A stretch of DNA of 64,000 nt. Source: Hyperoodon ampullatus. Its lineage: Eukaryota > Chordata > Mammalia > Artiodactyla > Ziphiidae. How positions within the stretch are numbered: position 1 is the first letter of the stretch; each line of letters starts with the position of its first letter. Positions 10,861 through 22,442 of this stretch are shown here, in pieces. The stretch is from contig CATKHW010000286.1 in assembly GCA_949752795.1 (NCBI GenBank), forward strand, positions 372,001 to 436,000, in the 5' to 3' direction. The notes under the pieces are model-generated. The model searched no databases. It saw nothing but the letters and a program-made list of their open reading frames with translations, and was not told where the DNA came from. A program made the translations under genes and the position numbers.

Positions 10861-11795
10861 ATTTAATTTTATTTATTTTTCATACATCAGGTTATTATTA
10901 GTTATGTATTTTATGCATATAAATGTATACAGGTCAATCCCAGTCTCTCAACTCATCCCAACACCACCTCCCCATGGCTTCCCACACTTGGTGTCCATAC
11001 GTGTGTTCTCTACCTCTGTGTCTCTATTTCTTCCCTGCCAACCAGTTCATCTGTACCATTTTTCTAGGTTCCACATATATGCATTAATATACAACATTTG
11101 TTTTTCTCTTTCTGACTTACTTCATTCTGTATGACAGTCTCTAGATCCATCGACGTCTCTACAAATGACCAAGTTTCATTCCTTCTTATGGCTGAGTAAT
11201 ATTCCATTTTATATATGTACCACATCTTTATCCATTCATCTGTCTGTGGGTATTTAGGTTGCTTCCATTACCTGGCTATCGTAAATAGTGCTGAAATGAG
11301 CATTGTGGTGAATGTGCCTTTTTGATTTATGGTTTTCTCTGGGTATATGCCCAGAAGTGGGATTGCTGGATCATATGGTAATTCTATTTCTAGTTTTTTT
11401 AAGGAAACTCCATACTGTTCTCCATCGTGACTGTATCAATTTACATTTCTACCAATAGTGGAAGAGGGATCCTTTTGTCCACCCCCTCCCCAGAATTCGT
11501 TGTTTGTAGATTTTCTGATGATGCCGATTCTAACAGGTGTGAGGTGATACCTCACTGTAGTTTTGATTTGCATTTCTCTAATAATTAGTGATGTTGAGCA
11601 GCTTTTCATGTGCGTCTTGGCCATCTCTGTGTCTTCTTTGAAGAAACGTCTCTTTAGATCTTCTGCCCATTTTTGTATTGGGTTGTTTGTTTTTTTAATA
11701 TTAAGCTGCATGAGCTCTTTATATATATTGGAGATTAAACCTTTGTCCATTGATTCGTTTGCAAATATTTTCGTCCATTCTGAGGGATGCTTTTT
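10861..11795 (-). mobile_element. Antisense L1 3' end, L1a in U3
   Basis: Full-length copy of the segment. Private change 'catacatcaggtt' for 'tatacagcaggtt' at its start. Confidence 0.9.
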
Positions 11796-12181
11796 GCCAT
11801 TCCCGTTTTTTAACAAAAAAAGAAAGAAAGAAAGAGAAGCAGAACACTAATGTGTGTATAATATGCCTTTTGAAACTGTCGTTTTGAAATATGGACGTCC
11901 TTTGAATTTTTTGGTCGATATATGAACCCAGGATTTGTTTTCAGGGCAGGTGTCATTTACAGGCCTGCAATGATTTTGAATATCAACTGACCATTAGCGC
12001 TGGGATTAAAGCTGCTGTTGTGTGAAACGGCCACAAGGTGGCAGCAGTTCTCCCTTACCAAATCTGGTTACTGGGGCAACAGAGCCTCAATGGAAGTCGT
12101 GTTCTAGATTGGAGTTTAGAATGGAATGTGCCAGGAGAAAGCCCCTCAAGTTTGTCTCACTACTTCTTGTTCGTGTTTTTA

Positions 12182-12645
12182 ATTTATTTTTTTATTTTTT
12201 ATTACAGCAAATTTGATTACAATGTTTGGCTTGTTGTAGGTGTGGAAGATGTGGTTCTTTTACACATATACATATGTCAGTTCTTCCTGGGATCCTTTTC
12301 CCATTTACCTTATGACAGAATGTTGAGTAGACTTCTCTTGGTATTCTGTAGGTCTTTGGTGATTATATATGTCACCTGTGTTTGTATATGTCTGTTAACA
12401 CCAATATCATAATGAAACCAATCCTCACACCTTTCCTTTGGTGAACCATAAGTTTGTTGAATGAATCTGTGATTGCCCTTCTCCGTGGAAATATCTGCCC
12501 TGGTATCCATTTTTCGGTCACACCTATAAGAGATATGATATGATATGTGTCTTTCACTTTCTGACTTACTACAATTCACGTGATTACCTCTAGACACACA
12601 TACGGTGCTGCAAATGGCATTGTGTCCTTTTATTCCTTGGCTTCT
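12182..12645 (-). mobile_element. Antisense L1 3' end, L1b in U3
   Basis: Same segment. Shows 'cctttcctttggtgaacc' where other units have 'ccattggtgaacc'. Confidence 0.82.
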
Positions 12646-14464
12646 ATTCTGCATTAGCGAGGTCCATTTCCAACAATGTGATTCCCTGAGGGCTGAGGAT
12701 TAGCTGACCTGGGTAGCCTGACCCTGCCGGCCGGCCCTCCCCAGGTGTGCCTTGGTTGAGGTCAATATAAACAGCACTGCAGGCAGCAATAGCCCCTGAA
12801 GCTCTGCCTGACGCCATATTCTCTGCCCAGTCTGCAGTCTCGGGGCTGTGCTGGTGGGAGGGAGTGAGGGGTCACGGCTTTTTGGGTGGCCCGTTGTGAG
12901 TGGGTATCTGCTGGACTTTCTGCAGGAGTTGCAGGCTTCCACTTGTAAAGAAGAGGATGTGTCACCCATACCTTCCGCTGGAATTTCTCTCCGGACAGAT
13001 GTGAGGAAGGAAAAATGCAGTGGGTGCCGGGACAGGAGGGGTATCACAGGCAGGGCAATGGAAAGCTTCCAGAAGAGCGCCCAGGGCCAGGAACATCCTG
13101 GCTGGCCTGCAGGCACAAAGGTGGCCTGCGTGCTGTCGCTGGTGTGGCTCCACGCCCCTTCCTCTAGGCTTTCAAGCCCTTGTACATATTCAGGTGTTTT
13201 ACCTGGGAAGGGTGGGAAAAGTTCAACAGCAGCTGGCCTGGGGCTCAGCTCACTGTTACTCACAGATGCCTCGGCATGGCCCCCCGCTTTGCAATGAGGA
13301 CGCTCCTTGCGTAGGAGTGGGCAGCTGGCTCTATGGGAGATGATTCCCCACCTCTGACCAATTTCAGAATTGTTTACCGCTGGAGCAAGTGCCCTGATAG
13401 GGTTTTCCTCTGTTTAACTCGTGGGTTCAGGTTTTTTTTTTTCTTTTTTGGTTCAAGTTAGATTTTATTCCTCTTTTATGTATTTATAGATATAAGCATG
13501 GAAATAATTCATTCATATAAATACATCTGTGTGAAGGGAAGAAGTTTTTTCTGTTTTATTTTTAAATTTTATTTTTAAAAATTTTGAAATTTAATTTTAT
13601 TTATTTTTTTATACAGCAGGTTATTATTAGTTATGTATTTTATGCATATACATGTATGCAGGTCAATCCCAATCTCCCAACTCATCCCAACACCACCTCC
13701 CCATGGCTTCCCACACTTGGTGTCCATACGTGTGTTCTCTACCTCTGTGTCTCTATTTCTTCCCTGCAAACCAGTTCATCTGTACCATTTTTCTAGGTTC
13801 CACATATATGCATTAATATACAATATTTGTTTTTCTCTTTCTGACTTACTTCATTCTGTATGACAGTCTCTAGATCCATCGACGTCTCTACAAATGACCC
13901 AGTTTCATTCCTTCTTATGGCTGAATAATATTCCATTTTATATATGTACCACATCTTTATCCATTCGTCTGTCTGTGGGTATTTAGGTTGCTTCCATTAC
14001 CTGGCTATCGTAAATAGTGCTGAAATGAGCATTGTGGTGAATGTGCCTTTTTGATTTATGGTTTTCTCTGGGTATATGTCCAGAAGTGGGATGCTGGATC
14101 ATATGGTAATACTATTTCTAGTTTTTTTAAGGAAACTCCATACTGTTGTCCATCGTGACTGTATCAATTTACATTTCCACCACTAGTGGAAGAGGGATCC
14201 TTTTGTCCACACCCTCCCCAGAATTCGTTGTTTGTAGATTTTCTGATGATGCCGATTCTAACAGGTGTGAGGTGATACCTCATTGTAGTTTTGATTTGCA
14301 TTTCTCTAATAATTAGTGATGTTGAGCAGCTTTTCATGTGCGTCTTGGCCATCTCTGTGTCTTCTTTGAAGAAACGTCTCTTTAGATCTTCTGCCCATTT
14401 TTGTATTGGGTTGTTTGTTTTTTTAATATTACGCTGCATGAGCTCTTTATATATATTGGAGATT

Positions 14465-14477
14465 AAACCTTTGTCAA
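14465..14477. repeat. Target-site duplication, left copy
   Basis: 'aaacctttgtcaa', repeated exactly at 14695-14707 on the other side of the SINE. Other units have one copy, 'aaacctttgtcca', so this is a true insertion-site duplication and includes one substitution that predates it. Confidence 0.9.
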
Positions 14478-14669
14478 GGGGCTTCCCTGGTGGCACAGTG
14501 GTTGGGAGTCCGCCTGCCGATTCAGGGGACACAGGTTGGTGCCCCGGTCTGGGAGGATCCCACATGCCGCGGAGTGGCTGGGCCCGTGAGCCATGGCCGC
14601 TGAGCCTGTGCTCCGCAGCCTGTGCTCCGCAGGGGGAGAGGCCAGAACAGTGAGAGGCCCGCCTACCAC

Positions 14670-14697
<28 letters not shown>
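14478..14697 (+). mobile_element. CHR-type SINE (tRNA-derived, cetacean/hippo/ruminant family)
   Basis: Starts 'ggggcttccctggtggcac', continues 'gttgggagtccgcctgcc' (A-box region) and 'ggttggtgccccggtctggg' (B-box region). It then has the family tail 'cccacatgccgcggagtggc', 'gggcccgtgagccatggccg' and 'agtgagaggcccgcctacc', and a poly-A of about 28. It is flanked by a 13-bp target-site duplication. A 14-bp direct repeat (gcctgtgctccgca) is seen at 14604-14617 and 14618-14631. It is unique to U4, so it inserted after the array formed and has not spread. It is the strongest taxonomic marker in the window. Confidence 0.93.
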
Positions 14698-14702
<5 letters not shown>

Positions 14703-14707
14703 GTCAA
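14695..14707. repeat. Target-site duplication, right copy
   Basis: 'aaacctttgtcaa', identical to 14465-14477. Its first bases overlap the end of the SINE poly-A. Confidence 0.9.
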
Positions 14708-15139
14708 TTGATTCGTTTGCAAATATTTTCGCCCATTCTGAGGGATTCCTTATTCCATTCCCGTTTTTTTTAACAAAAAAAGAAAGAAAGAAAAAGAAGC
14801 AGAACACTAATGTGTGTAAAATATGCCTTTTGAAACTGTCGTTTTGAAATATGGACGTCCTTTGAATTTTTTGGTCGATATATGAACCCAGGATTAGTTT
14901 TCAGGGCAGGTGTCATTTACAGGCCTGCAATGATTTTGAATATCAACAGACCATTAGCGCTGGAATTAAAGCTGCTCTTGTATGAAACGGCCACAAGGTG
15001 GCAGCAGTTCTCCCTTACCAAATCGGGTTACTAGGGCAACAGAGCCTTAATGGAAGTCCTGTTCTAGATTGGAATTTAGAATGCAATGTGCCAGGAGAAA
15101 GCCCCTCAAGTTTGTCTCACTACTTCTTGTTCGTGTTTT

Positions 15140-15600
15140 TAATTTAATTTTTTATTTTTTATTACAGCAAATTTGATTACAATGTTTGGCTTGTTGTAGG
15201 TGTGGAAGATGTGGTTCTTTTACACATATACATATGTCTGTTCTTCCTGGGATCCTTTTCCCATGTACCTTATGACAGAATGTTGAGTAGTCTTCTCTTG
15301 GTATTCTGTAGGTCTTTGGTGATTATATATGTCACCTGTGTTTGTATATGTCTGTTAACCCCAATATCATAATGAAACCAACCCTCACACCTTTCCATTG
15401 GTGAACCATAAGTTTGTTGAATGAATCTGTGATTGCCCTTCTCCGTGGAAATATCTGTCCTGGTATCCATTTTTCGGTCACACCTATAAGAGATAAGATA
15501 TCATATGTGTCTTTCACTTTCTTATTACTTCAAGTCACGTGATTACCTCTAGACACACCTACGGTGCTGCAAATGGCATTGTGTCCTTTTATTCCTTGGC
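15140..15600 (-). mobile_element. Antisense L1 3' end, L1b in U4
   Basis: Same segment. 'agataagatatcatatgtg' and a short loss at 'ctttcttattacttc' are private to this unit. Confidence 0.82.
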
Positions 15601-16546
15601 TTCTATTCTGCGTTAGCGAGGTCCATTTTCAACAATGTGATTCCCTGAGGGCTGAGGATTAGCTGACCTGTGTAGCCTGACCCTGCCGGCCTGCCCTCCC
15701 CAGGTGTGCCTGGGATGAGGTCAATATAAACAGTGTTGCAGGCAGCAATAGCCACTAAAGCTGTGCCTGACTCCATATTCTCTGCCCCATCAGCAGTCTC
15801 GGTGCTGTGCTGGTGGGAGGAAGTGAGGGGCCACGGCTTTGTGGGTGGCCCATTGTGAGTGGGTCTCTGCTGGACTTTCTGCAGGAGTTGCCAGGCTGCC
15901 ACCAGTAAACAGGAAGATGTGGCACCCATACCTTCCGCTGGAATATCTCTCTGGACAAGGGTGAGGAAGGAAAAAAGCAGTGGGGGCCGGGACAGGAGGG
16001 GTATCTCTAGCAGGGCAATGGAAAGCTTTTAGAAGAGCGCCGAAGGCCAGGACCATCATGGCTGGCCTGCAGGCACCAAGATGGCCTGCGTGCTGTCGCT
16101 GGTGTGGCTCCACTGCCCTTCCTCTAGGCTTTCAAGGCCTTGTACATATTCAGGTGTTTTACCTGGGAAGGGTGGGAAAAGTTCAACAGCAGCTGGCCTG
16201 GGGCTCAGCTCACGGTTACTCACACATGCCTCGGCATGGCCCGCAGCTTTGCAATGAGAACGCTCCTTGCGTAGGAGTGGGCTGCTGGCTCTATGGGAGA
16301 TGATTCCCCACCTCTGACCAATTTCAGAATTGTTTACCGCTGGAGCAAGTGCCCTGATAGGGTTTTCCTGTGTATAACTGGTGGGTTCAGGTTTTTTTTT
16401 TCTTTTTTGGTTCAAGTTAGATTTTATTCCTCTTTTATGTATTTATAGATATAAGCATGGAAATAATTCATTCATATAAATACATCTGTGTGAAGGGAAG
16501 AACTTTTTTCTGTTTTATTTTTAAATTTTATTTTTTAAAATTTTGA

Positions 16547-17485
16547 AATTTTATTTTATTTATATTTTTATACAGCAGGTTATTATTAGTTATGTATTTT
16601 ATGCATATACATGTATACAGGTCAATCCCAATCTCCCAACTCATCCCACCACCACCACCCCATGGCTTCCCACACTTGGTCTCCTTACATGTGTTCTCTA
16701 CCTCTGTGTCTCTATTTCTTCCCTGCAAACCAGTTCATCTGTACCATTTTTCTAGGTTCCACATATATGCATTAATATACAATATTTGTTTTTTTCTTTC
16801 TGACTTACTTCATTCTGTATGACAGTCTCTAGATCCATCGACGTCTCTACAAATGACCCAGTTTCATTCCTTCTTATGGCTGAGTAATATTCCATTTTAT
16901 ATAGGTACCACATCTTTATCCATTCGTCTGTCTGTGGATATTTAGGTTGCTTCCATTACCTGGCTATCGTAAATAGTGCTGAAATGAGCATTGTGGTGAA
17001 TGTGCCTTTTTGATTTATGGTTTTCTCTGGGTATATGCCCAGAAGTGGGATTGCTGGATCATATGGTAATTCTATTTCTAGTTTTTTTAAGGAAACTCCA
17101 TACTGTTCTCCATCGTGATTGTATCAATTTACATTTCCACCACTAGTGGAAGAGGGATCCTTTTGTCCACACCCTCCCCAGAATTCGTTCTTTGTAGATT
17201 TTCTGATGATGCCGATTCTAACAGGTGTGAGGTGATACCTCATTGTAGTTTTGATTTGCATTTCTCTAATAATTAGTGATGTTGAGCAGCTTTTCATGTG
17301 CGTCTTGGCCATCTCTGTGTCTTCTTTGAAGAAACGTCTCTTCAGATCTTCTGCCCATTTTTGTATTGGGTTGTTTGTTTTTTTAATATTAAGCTGCATG
17401 AGCTCTTTGTATATATTGGATATTAAACCTTTGTCCATTGATTCGTTTGCAAATATTTTCGCCCATTCTGAGGGATGCTTTTTGC
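16547..17485 (-). mobile_element. Antisense L1 3' end, L1a in U5
   Basis: Same segment. Private changes include 'cttggtctccttacatgtg' for 'cttggtgtccatacgtgtg'. Confidence 0.9.
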
Positions 17486-17874
17486 CATTCCCGTTTTTTT
17501 AACAAAAAAAGAAAGAAAGAAAAAGAAGTAGAACACTAATGTGTGTAAAATATGCCTTTTGAAACTGTCGTTTTGAAATATGGACGTCCTTTGAAATTTT
17601 TGGTCCATATATGAATCCAGGATTTGTTTTCAGGGCAGGTGTCATTTACAGGCCTGCAATGATTTTGAATATCAACTGACCATTAGCGCTGGGATTAAAG
17701 CTGCTGTTGTGTGAAACGGCCACAAGGTGGCAGCAGTTCTCCCTTACCAAATCTGGTTACTGGGGCAACAGAGCCTCAATGGAAGTTGTGTTCTAGATTG
17801 GAATTTAGAAAGGAATGTGCCAGGAGAAAGCCCCTCAAGTTTGTCTCACTACTTCTTGTTCGTGTTTTTAATTT

Positions 17875-18330
17875 AATTTTTTATTTTTTATTACAACAAA
17901 TTTGATTACAATGTTTGGCTAGTTGTAGGTGTGGAAGATGTGGTTCTTTTACACATATACATATGTCAGTTCTTCCTGGGATCCTTTTCCCATGTACCTT
18001 ATGACAGAATGTTGAGTAGTCTTCTCTTGGTATTCTGTAGGTCTTTGGTGATTATATATGTCACCTGTGTTTGTATAAGTCTGTTAACCCCAATATCACA
18101 ATGAAACCAATCCACACACCTTTCCATTGGTGAACCATATGTTTGTTTAATGAATCTGTGATTGCCCTTCTCCGTGGAAATATCTGCCCTGGTATCCATT
18201 TTTTGGTCACACCTATAAGAGATATGATATGATATGTGTCTTTCATTTTCTGACTTACTACAAGTCACCTGATTACTTCTAGACACACCTACGGTGCTGC
18301 AAATGGCATTGTGTCCTTTTATTCCTTGGC
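17875..18330 (-). mobile_element. Antisense L1 3' end, L1b in U5
   Basis: Same segment, ending at 'gctgcaaatggcattgtg'. This is the last L1b before the array ends. Confidence 0.82.
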
Positions 18331-18342
18331 TTCTATTCTGCA

Positions 18343-18959
18343 TTAGCGAGGTCCATTTTCAACAATGTGATTCCCTGAGGGCTGAGGATTAGCTGACCTG
18401 GGTAGCCTGACCCTGCCGGCCGGCCCTCCCCTGGTGTGCCTGGGTTGAGGTCAATATAAACAGCGCTGCAGGCAGCAATAGCCCCTGAAACTGTGCCTGA
18501 CTCCATGTTCTCTGACCCGTCAGCAGTCTCGGGGCTGTGCTGGTGGGAGGGAGTGTGGGGCCACGGCTTTGTGGGTGGCCCGGTGTGAGTGGGTCTCTCC
18601 TGGACTTTCTGCAGGAGTTGCCAGGATGCCACGTGTAAACAAGAGGATGTATCACCCACACCTTCCTTTGGAATTTCTCTCCAGACAGAGGTGAGGAATG
18701 GAAAAAGCAGTGGGGGCAGGGACAGGAGGGGTATCTCAGGCAGGGCAATGGAAAGCTTCCAGGAGAGCTCCCAGTGACAGGACCATCCTGGCTGGCCTGC
18801 AGGCACCAAGTTGGCCTGCGTGCTGTCGCTGGTGTGGCTCCACGGCCCTTCCTCTGAGCTTTCAAGCCCTTGTACATATTCAGGTGTTTTACCTGGGAAG
18901 TGGGGGAAAAGTTCAATAACATCTGGCCTGGGGCTCAGCTCACGGTTACTCACAGATGC
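18343..18959 (+). repeat. 2.73-kb unit U6, truncated after its GC-rich head
   Basis: Only the first 617 bp are present. Homology stops within 'ctcacagatgc' (others continue 'ctcggcatggc') and the 1.74-kb satellite takes over within four bases. The minus-strand head frame is open for 206 codons. Confidence 0.92.
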
Positions 18960-18963
18960 ATCA

Positions 18964-20703
18964 AGTCCCTTTCACTGAGGAAGGTGTAGGTCTTGTCTAT
19001 TCCATAGTTTGTTTTTGGAACGGAACCTGTGCTTATATCAAACTCTGGTTTTATGCATCACCCCACCTCTCATTCCCCCTTAAGCAGGCATAAGAGTGTT
19101 TTCCAAAGGTGAGACTCTGTTCTCTTTCCTAACTGAGTTCAAGTGTAGCCATGTTTACAGGATCTTCATAAGTGATATCTTAATATAAGTTTCTTTTTCT
19201 GTGTGACTTATTTCACATAGAAGCATCATACCTCAATCCACTCATTTTGCTGCTACTGGTCTTATGCCATTGATTGCATGGCTGAGGGATATTCCATCGT
19301 ATGAAAGTACCACAATTTTTTGAACCATTTTTATATTTCCTGGGATATTTAAGGTGTACCCAAGTTGAGGTTTTTGTAAGCAGTGCAGCCCTAAATTTTG
19401 GGGTGGCTCTGTCTTATTGATTTTCAGGTTTCCCAAGGTATATTCCCTAGACTGGAAGTGCCCTTGGCTCTGTAGCTATGTTGTTTACTAGTTTTAGGGA
19501 ACACAATGCACTCCTCCAGAGAGGCAGGTGGCAATTTACATCCCGACCATCAGCATAACAAGACTCCCTGTTCTCCAGGACCTGTTTTGCCTTTCTCGTT
19601 TTTACACATTTTGTGGATGTCCCTTTTAGACCTGTGGAAAGTGATACTACTTTGTAGTGCAGATTTTCATTGCCCGCCTGCTTGCTTGGCCAAAAAGGGC
19701 GTATGCGTTTTCTCCTGAATATATTCATGAGAAAACACATACGCTCTATTTGGCCAAGTGCATCATTTTTGAAATTTTGCCCCTCTTTCTGTGCTTCAAA
19801 CGTGATTCCAACGTACCTCTTGAAATCTGTTTCCTGCTATTCTGCCTCACTTTCATGTCCCCCTCGTTGCCTTCCCTCACCAGATTTTTGGACGATAGTT
19901 GTCCTTTATTACTCTGCCAGTTTGTGAATTGCTGTGCCCCTGAGCTCCATTATTCTACTCGTTTTTTGTGAGCTGACCGCAAGTCCAAAATTTTGGTTCA
20001 GGACCTATACTGGTTTCTGATGGGGCGCTGAGACATTGGTTAATTCTTCTACCTGCTGGGAAATTAGATTGGCATTTGCCCGTCCAAATGCCTAACAGCT
20101 ACTCTCTCATTGGTTCTAGATCTTCACTTTCATCCTCAGCCAAACTGGCATCCTGTGCGAACCAGTAGGTTAAAGGGGCTGTCTCTCCAAGTTGGGAGAT
20201 TGATAGTAAAGCAGTTAGAAAGTCAAACGGGAGCACCAGGAGAGGGACTATTCGTTGAGTTTTAGAAACCTTTCGTATTCACAGTGTGTCCATGTTCTAG
20301 GTTTCCCATACATGTTATAGCTGTAGTAATATTCCCTTCAACCTGGAGAATTGGGACCCATGGATTGGGTGCCACACATTATTGATTTAAAGGGTCTGCA
20401 TTTGCTCACCGAATCTCACCAATCCTCTCAGTCCCAAGTGTCCAGACTTATGCCACATCCAGCTGTCATTGTAGATAGGGTAATTCCATGTTTCATCAGA
20501 GACCATGAAGGAATTGTGAAGAATATCCATTTTAGTTTTGTTTAGTTTTTGTAATTCCTTTTTATAGTGGGTTTGAGCTGATTACGCTGCCATGTTTATG
20601 CCAGTCTAGACACACTTGATTCCCTTACGGAGAGATATCAATACATAGGTTTTAAGATTCTTACTAGTCAGATATATTCCTTTGTGGGAAATATGGGGTT
20701 TTG
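18964..20703 (+). repeat. Monomer M1 (array edge)
   Basis: 1740 bp, the most diverged monomer of the array ('tatcttaatataagtttc', 'agaagcatcatacctcaat'). The palindrome at 19685-19758 has four mismatches, all in the right arm. Confidence 0.93.
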
Positions 20704-22442
20704 AGTCCCTTTCACCGAGGAATGTGTACGTCTTGTCTATTCCTTAGTTGATTTTTGGAACGGTACCTTTGCTTATATCAAACTCTGTTTTACTGCATCA
20801 CCCCACCTCTCCTTCCCCCTTAAGCAGCCATAAGAGTGTTTTCTAAATGTGCGACTCTGTTCCCTTTCCTAACTGAGTTCAAGTGTAGCCATGTTTACAG
20901 GATCTTCATAAGTGATATCTTATGATAAGTTTCTTTTTCTGTGTGACTTATTTCACTTAGAATCATCGTACCTGAATCCACCCATTTTGCTGCTACTGGT
21001 ATTATGACATTGATTTCATGGCTGAGGGATATTCCATCGTACGTAAGTACCACAATTTTTTGAACCATTTTTATATTTCCTGGGATATTTAAGGTGTACC
21101 CAAGTTGAGGTCCTTGTAAGCAGTGCAGCCCTAAATTTTGGGGTGGCTCTGTCTTATTGATTTTCAGTTTTCCCAAGGTATATTCCCTAGACTGGAAGTG
21201 CCCTTGGCTCTGTAGCTATGTTGTTTACTTGTATTAGGGAACACAATGCACTCCTCCAGAGAGGCAGTTGGCAATTTACATCCCGCCCATCAGCATATCA
21301 AGGCTCCCTGTTCTCCAGGGCCTGTCTTGCCTTTCTGGTTTTTACACATTTTGTGGATGTCCCTTTTGACCGGTGGGAAGTGATACTTCTTTGTAGTGCA
21401 GATTTGCATTGCCCGCTTGCTTGCTTGGCCAAAAAGGGCGTATGCGTCTTCTCCTGAATATATTCAGGAGAAAACGCATACGCCCTTTTTGGCCAAGTGC
21501 ATCATTGTCGAAGTTGTGCCCCTCTTCCTGTGCTTTAAAGGTGATTCCAACGTACCTCTTGAAATCTGTTTCCTGCTATTCTGCCTCGCTTTCAAGTCCG
21601 ACTCGTTGCCTTCCCTTAACAGATTTTTGGACGATAGTTGTCCTTTATTACTCTGCCAGTTTGTGAATTGCTGAGCCCTTGACCTCCATTTTTCAACTCG
21701 TTTTTTGTGAGCTGACCGCAAGTCCAAAATTTTGGTTCAGGACTTATGCCGGATTCCGGTGGGTGGCTGAGACTTTGGTTAATTCTTCTTCCTGCCGGGA
21801 AATTAAAGTGATATGTGCCCGTCCAAATGCCTAACAGCTATTCTCTCATTGGTTCTCCCTCTTCCCTTTCATCCTCTGCCAAATTGGAAACCTGTGCGAA
21901 CCAGGAGGTTAAAGGAGCTGTCTCTCCAAGTTGGGAGATTGATAGTAAAGCGGATGGAAAGTCAAACCGGAGCACCAGGAGAGGGAATATTCGTTGAGTT
22001 TTAGAAACCTTTCGTATTCACAGTGGGTCCGTTCTCTAGGTTTCCTGTACATGTCATAGCTGTAGTAATATTCCCTGCAACCTGGAGAGTTGGGACCCAT
22101 GGAATGGGTGCCAGGCATTTGTGCTTTAAAGGGTCTGCCTTGGCTCACCCAATCTCACCAATCCTCTCAGTCCCAAGTGTCCAGCCTTATGACACATCCA
22201 CCTGTCGTTGTAGATAGGGTCATTCCAGGTTTCATCAGAGACCCTGAAGGAATTTTAAAGAATTTCCCAGTTTCTTTGTTTTGTTTTTGAAATTCCTTTT
22301 TATAGTGGGTTTGAGCTGATTCTCGCTGCCATGTTTATGCCAGTCTAGACACACTTGATTCCCTTATGGAGACATATCAATACAGAGGTTTTAAGATTCT
22401 TACTAGTCAGATATATTCCTCTGCGGGAAATATGGGGTTTTG
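20704..22442 (+). repeat. Monomer M2
   Basis: 1739 bp. Palindrome at 21424-21497 with one mismatch (gcgtcttctcc). Confidence 0.95.

Larger units (their letters stand above)
9920..12653 (+). repeat. 2.73-kb unit U3
   Basis: About 2734 bp. The minus-strand head frame is open for 206 codons. A private 'ccccaaggtttgcaatg' replaces 'cccccctttgcaatg' near 10548. Confidence 0.93.
13588..14750 (-). mobile_element. Antisense L1 3' end, L1a in U4, split by a SINE
   Basis: L1a runs to 14477, is interrupted by the SINE with its poly-A, and resumes at the duplicated target (14695 on). The distal piece ends near 'ctgagggattcc'. Confidence 0.9.
12654..15612 (+). repeat. 2.73-kb unit U4 (with SINE insertion)
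   Basis: 2959 bp, of which about 230 is the CHR SINE plus duplicated target. Without it the unit is about 2729 bp. The head lost one base near 12930 ('gttgcaggcttcc' for 'gttgccaggcttcc'), which shifts the minus-strand frame. This supports the head being non-coding. Confidence 0.93.
15613..18342 (+). repeat. 2.73-kb unit U5
   Basis: About 2730 bp. Its head is more mutated than those of U2-U4 (e.g. 'cagtgttgcaggcagc', 'ccaccagtaaacaggaag'). The minus-strand head frame is cut to about 108 codons. The L1 segments are intact in extent. Confidence 0.93.
4471..18959 (+). repeat. Macrosatellite array, unit about 2.73 kb, five full units plus one partial
   Basis: The landmark 'cctcttttatgtatttatag' recurs with its preceding 'tta' at about 5279, 8010, 10733, 13461 and 16420, giving spacings of 2731, 2723, 2728 and 2959. 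The last is long because of a SINE insertion. All units are head to tail. By eye they differ by a few percent, with the left edge unit most diverged. Unit order: GC-rich head (about 760 bp), AT-rich spacer (about 170 bp), antisense L1 3' end 'L1a' (about 940 bp), middle block (about 390 bp) and a second antisense L1 3' end 'L1b' (about 460 bp). The unit start used here ('ttagc.agg') is the leftmost point of homology. I know of no named satellite of this structure. Confidence 0.93.

Noticed and set aside
14478..14560. tRNA gene
   Set aside because: The A/B-box-like sequence belongs to the tRNA-derived head of the SINE, which continues into the family tail and poly-A.
20895..21176. A 93-codon minus-strand frame found in nearly every 1.74-kb monomer
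   Set aside because: It recurs only because the DNA repeats. It lies in the L1-derived part, has no family resemblance, and is cut short in diverged monomers such as M1 and M24.
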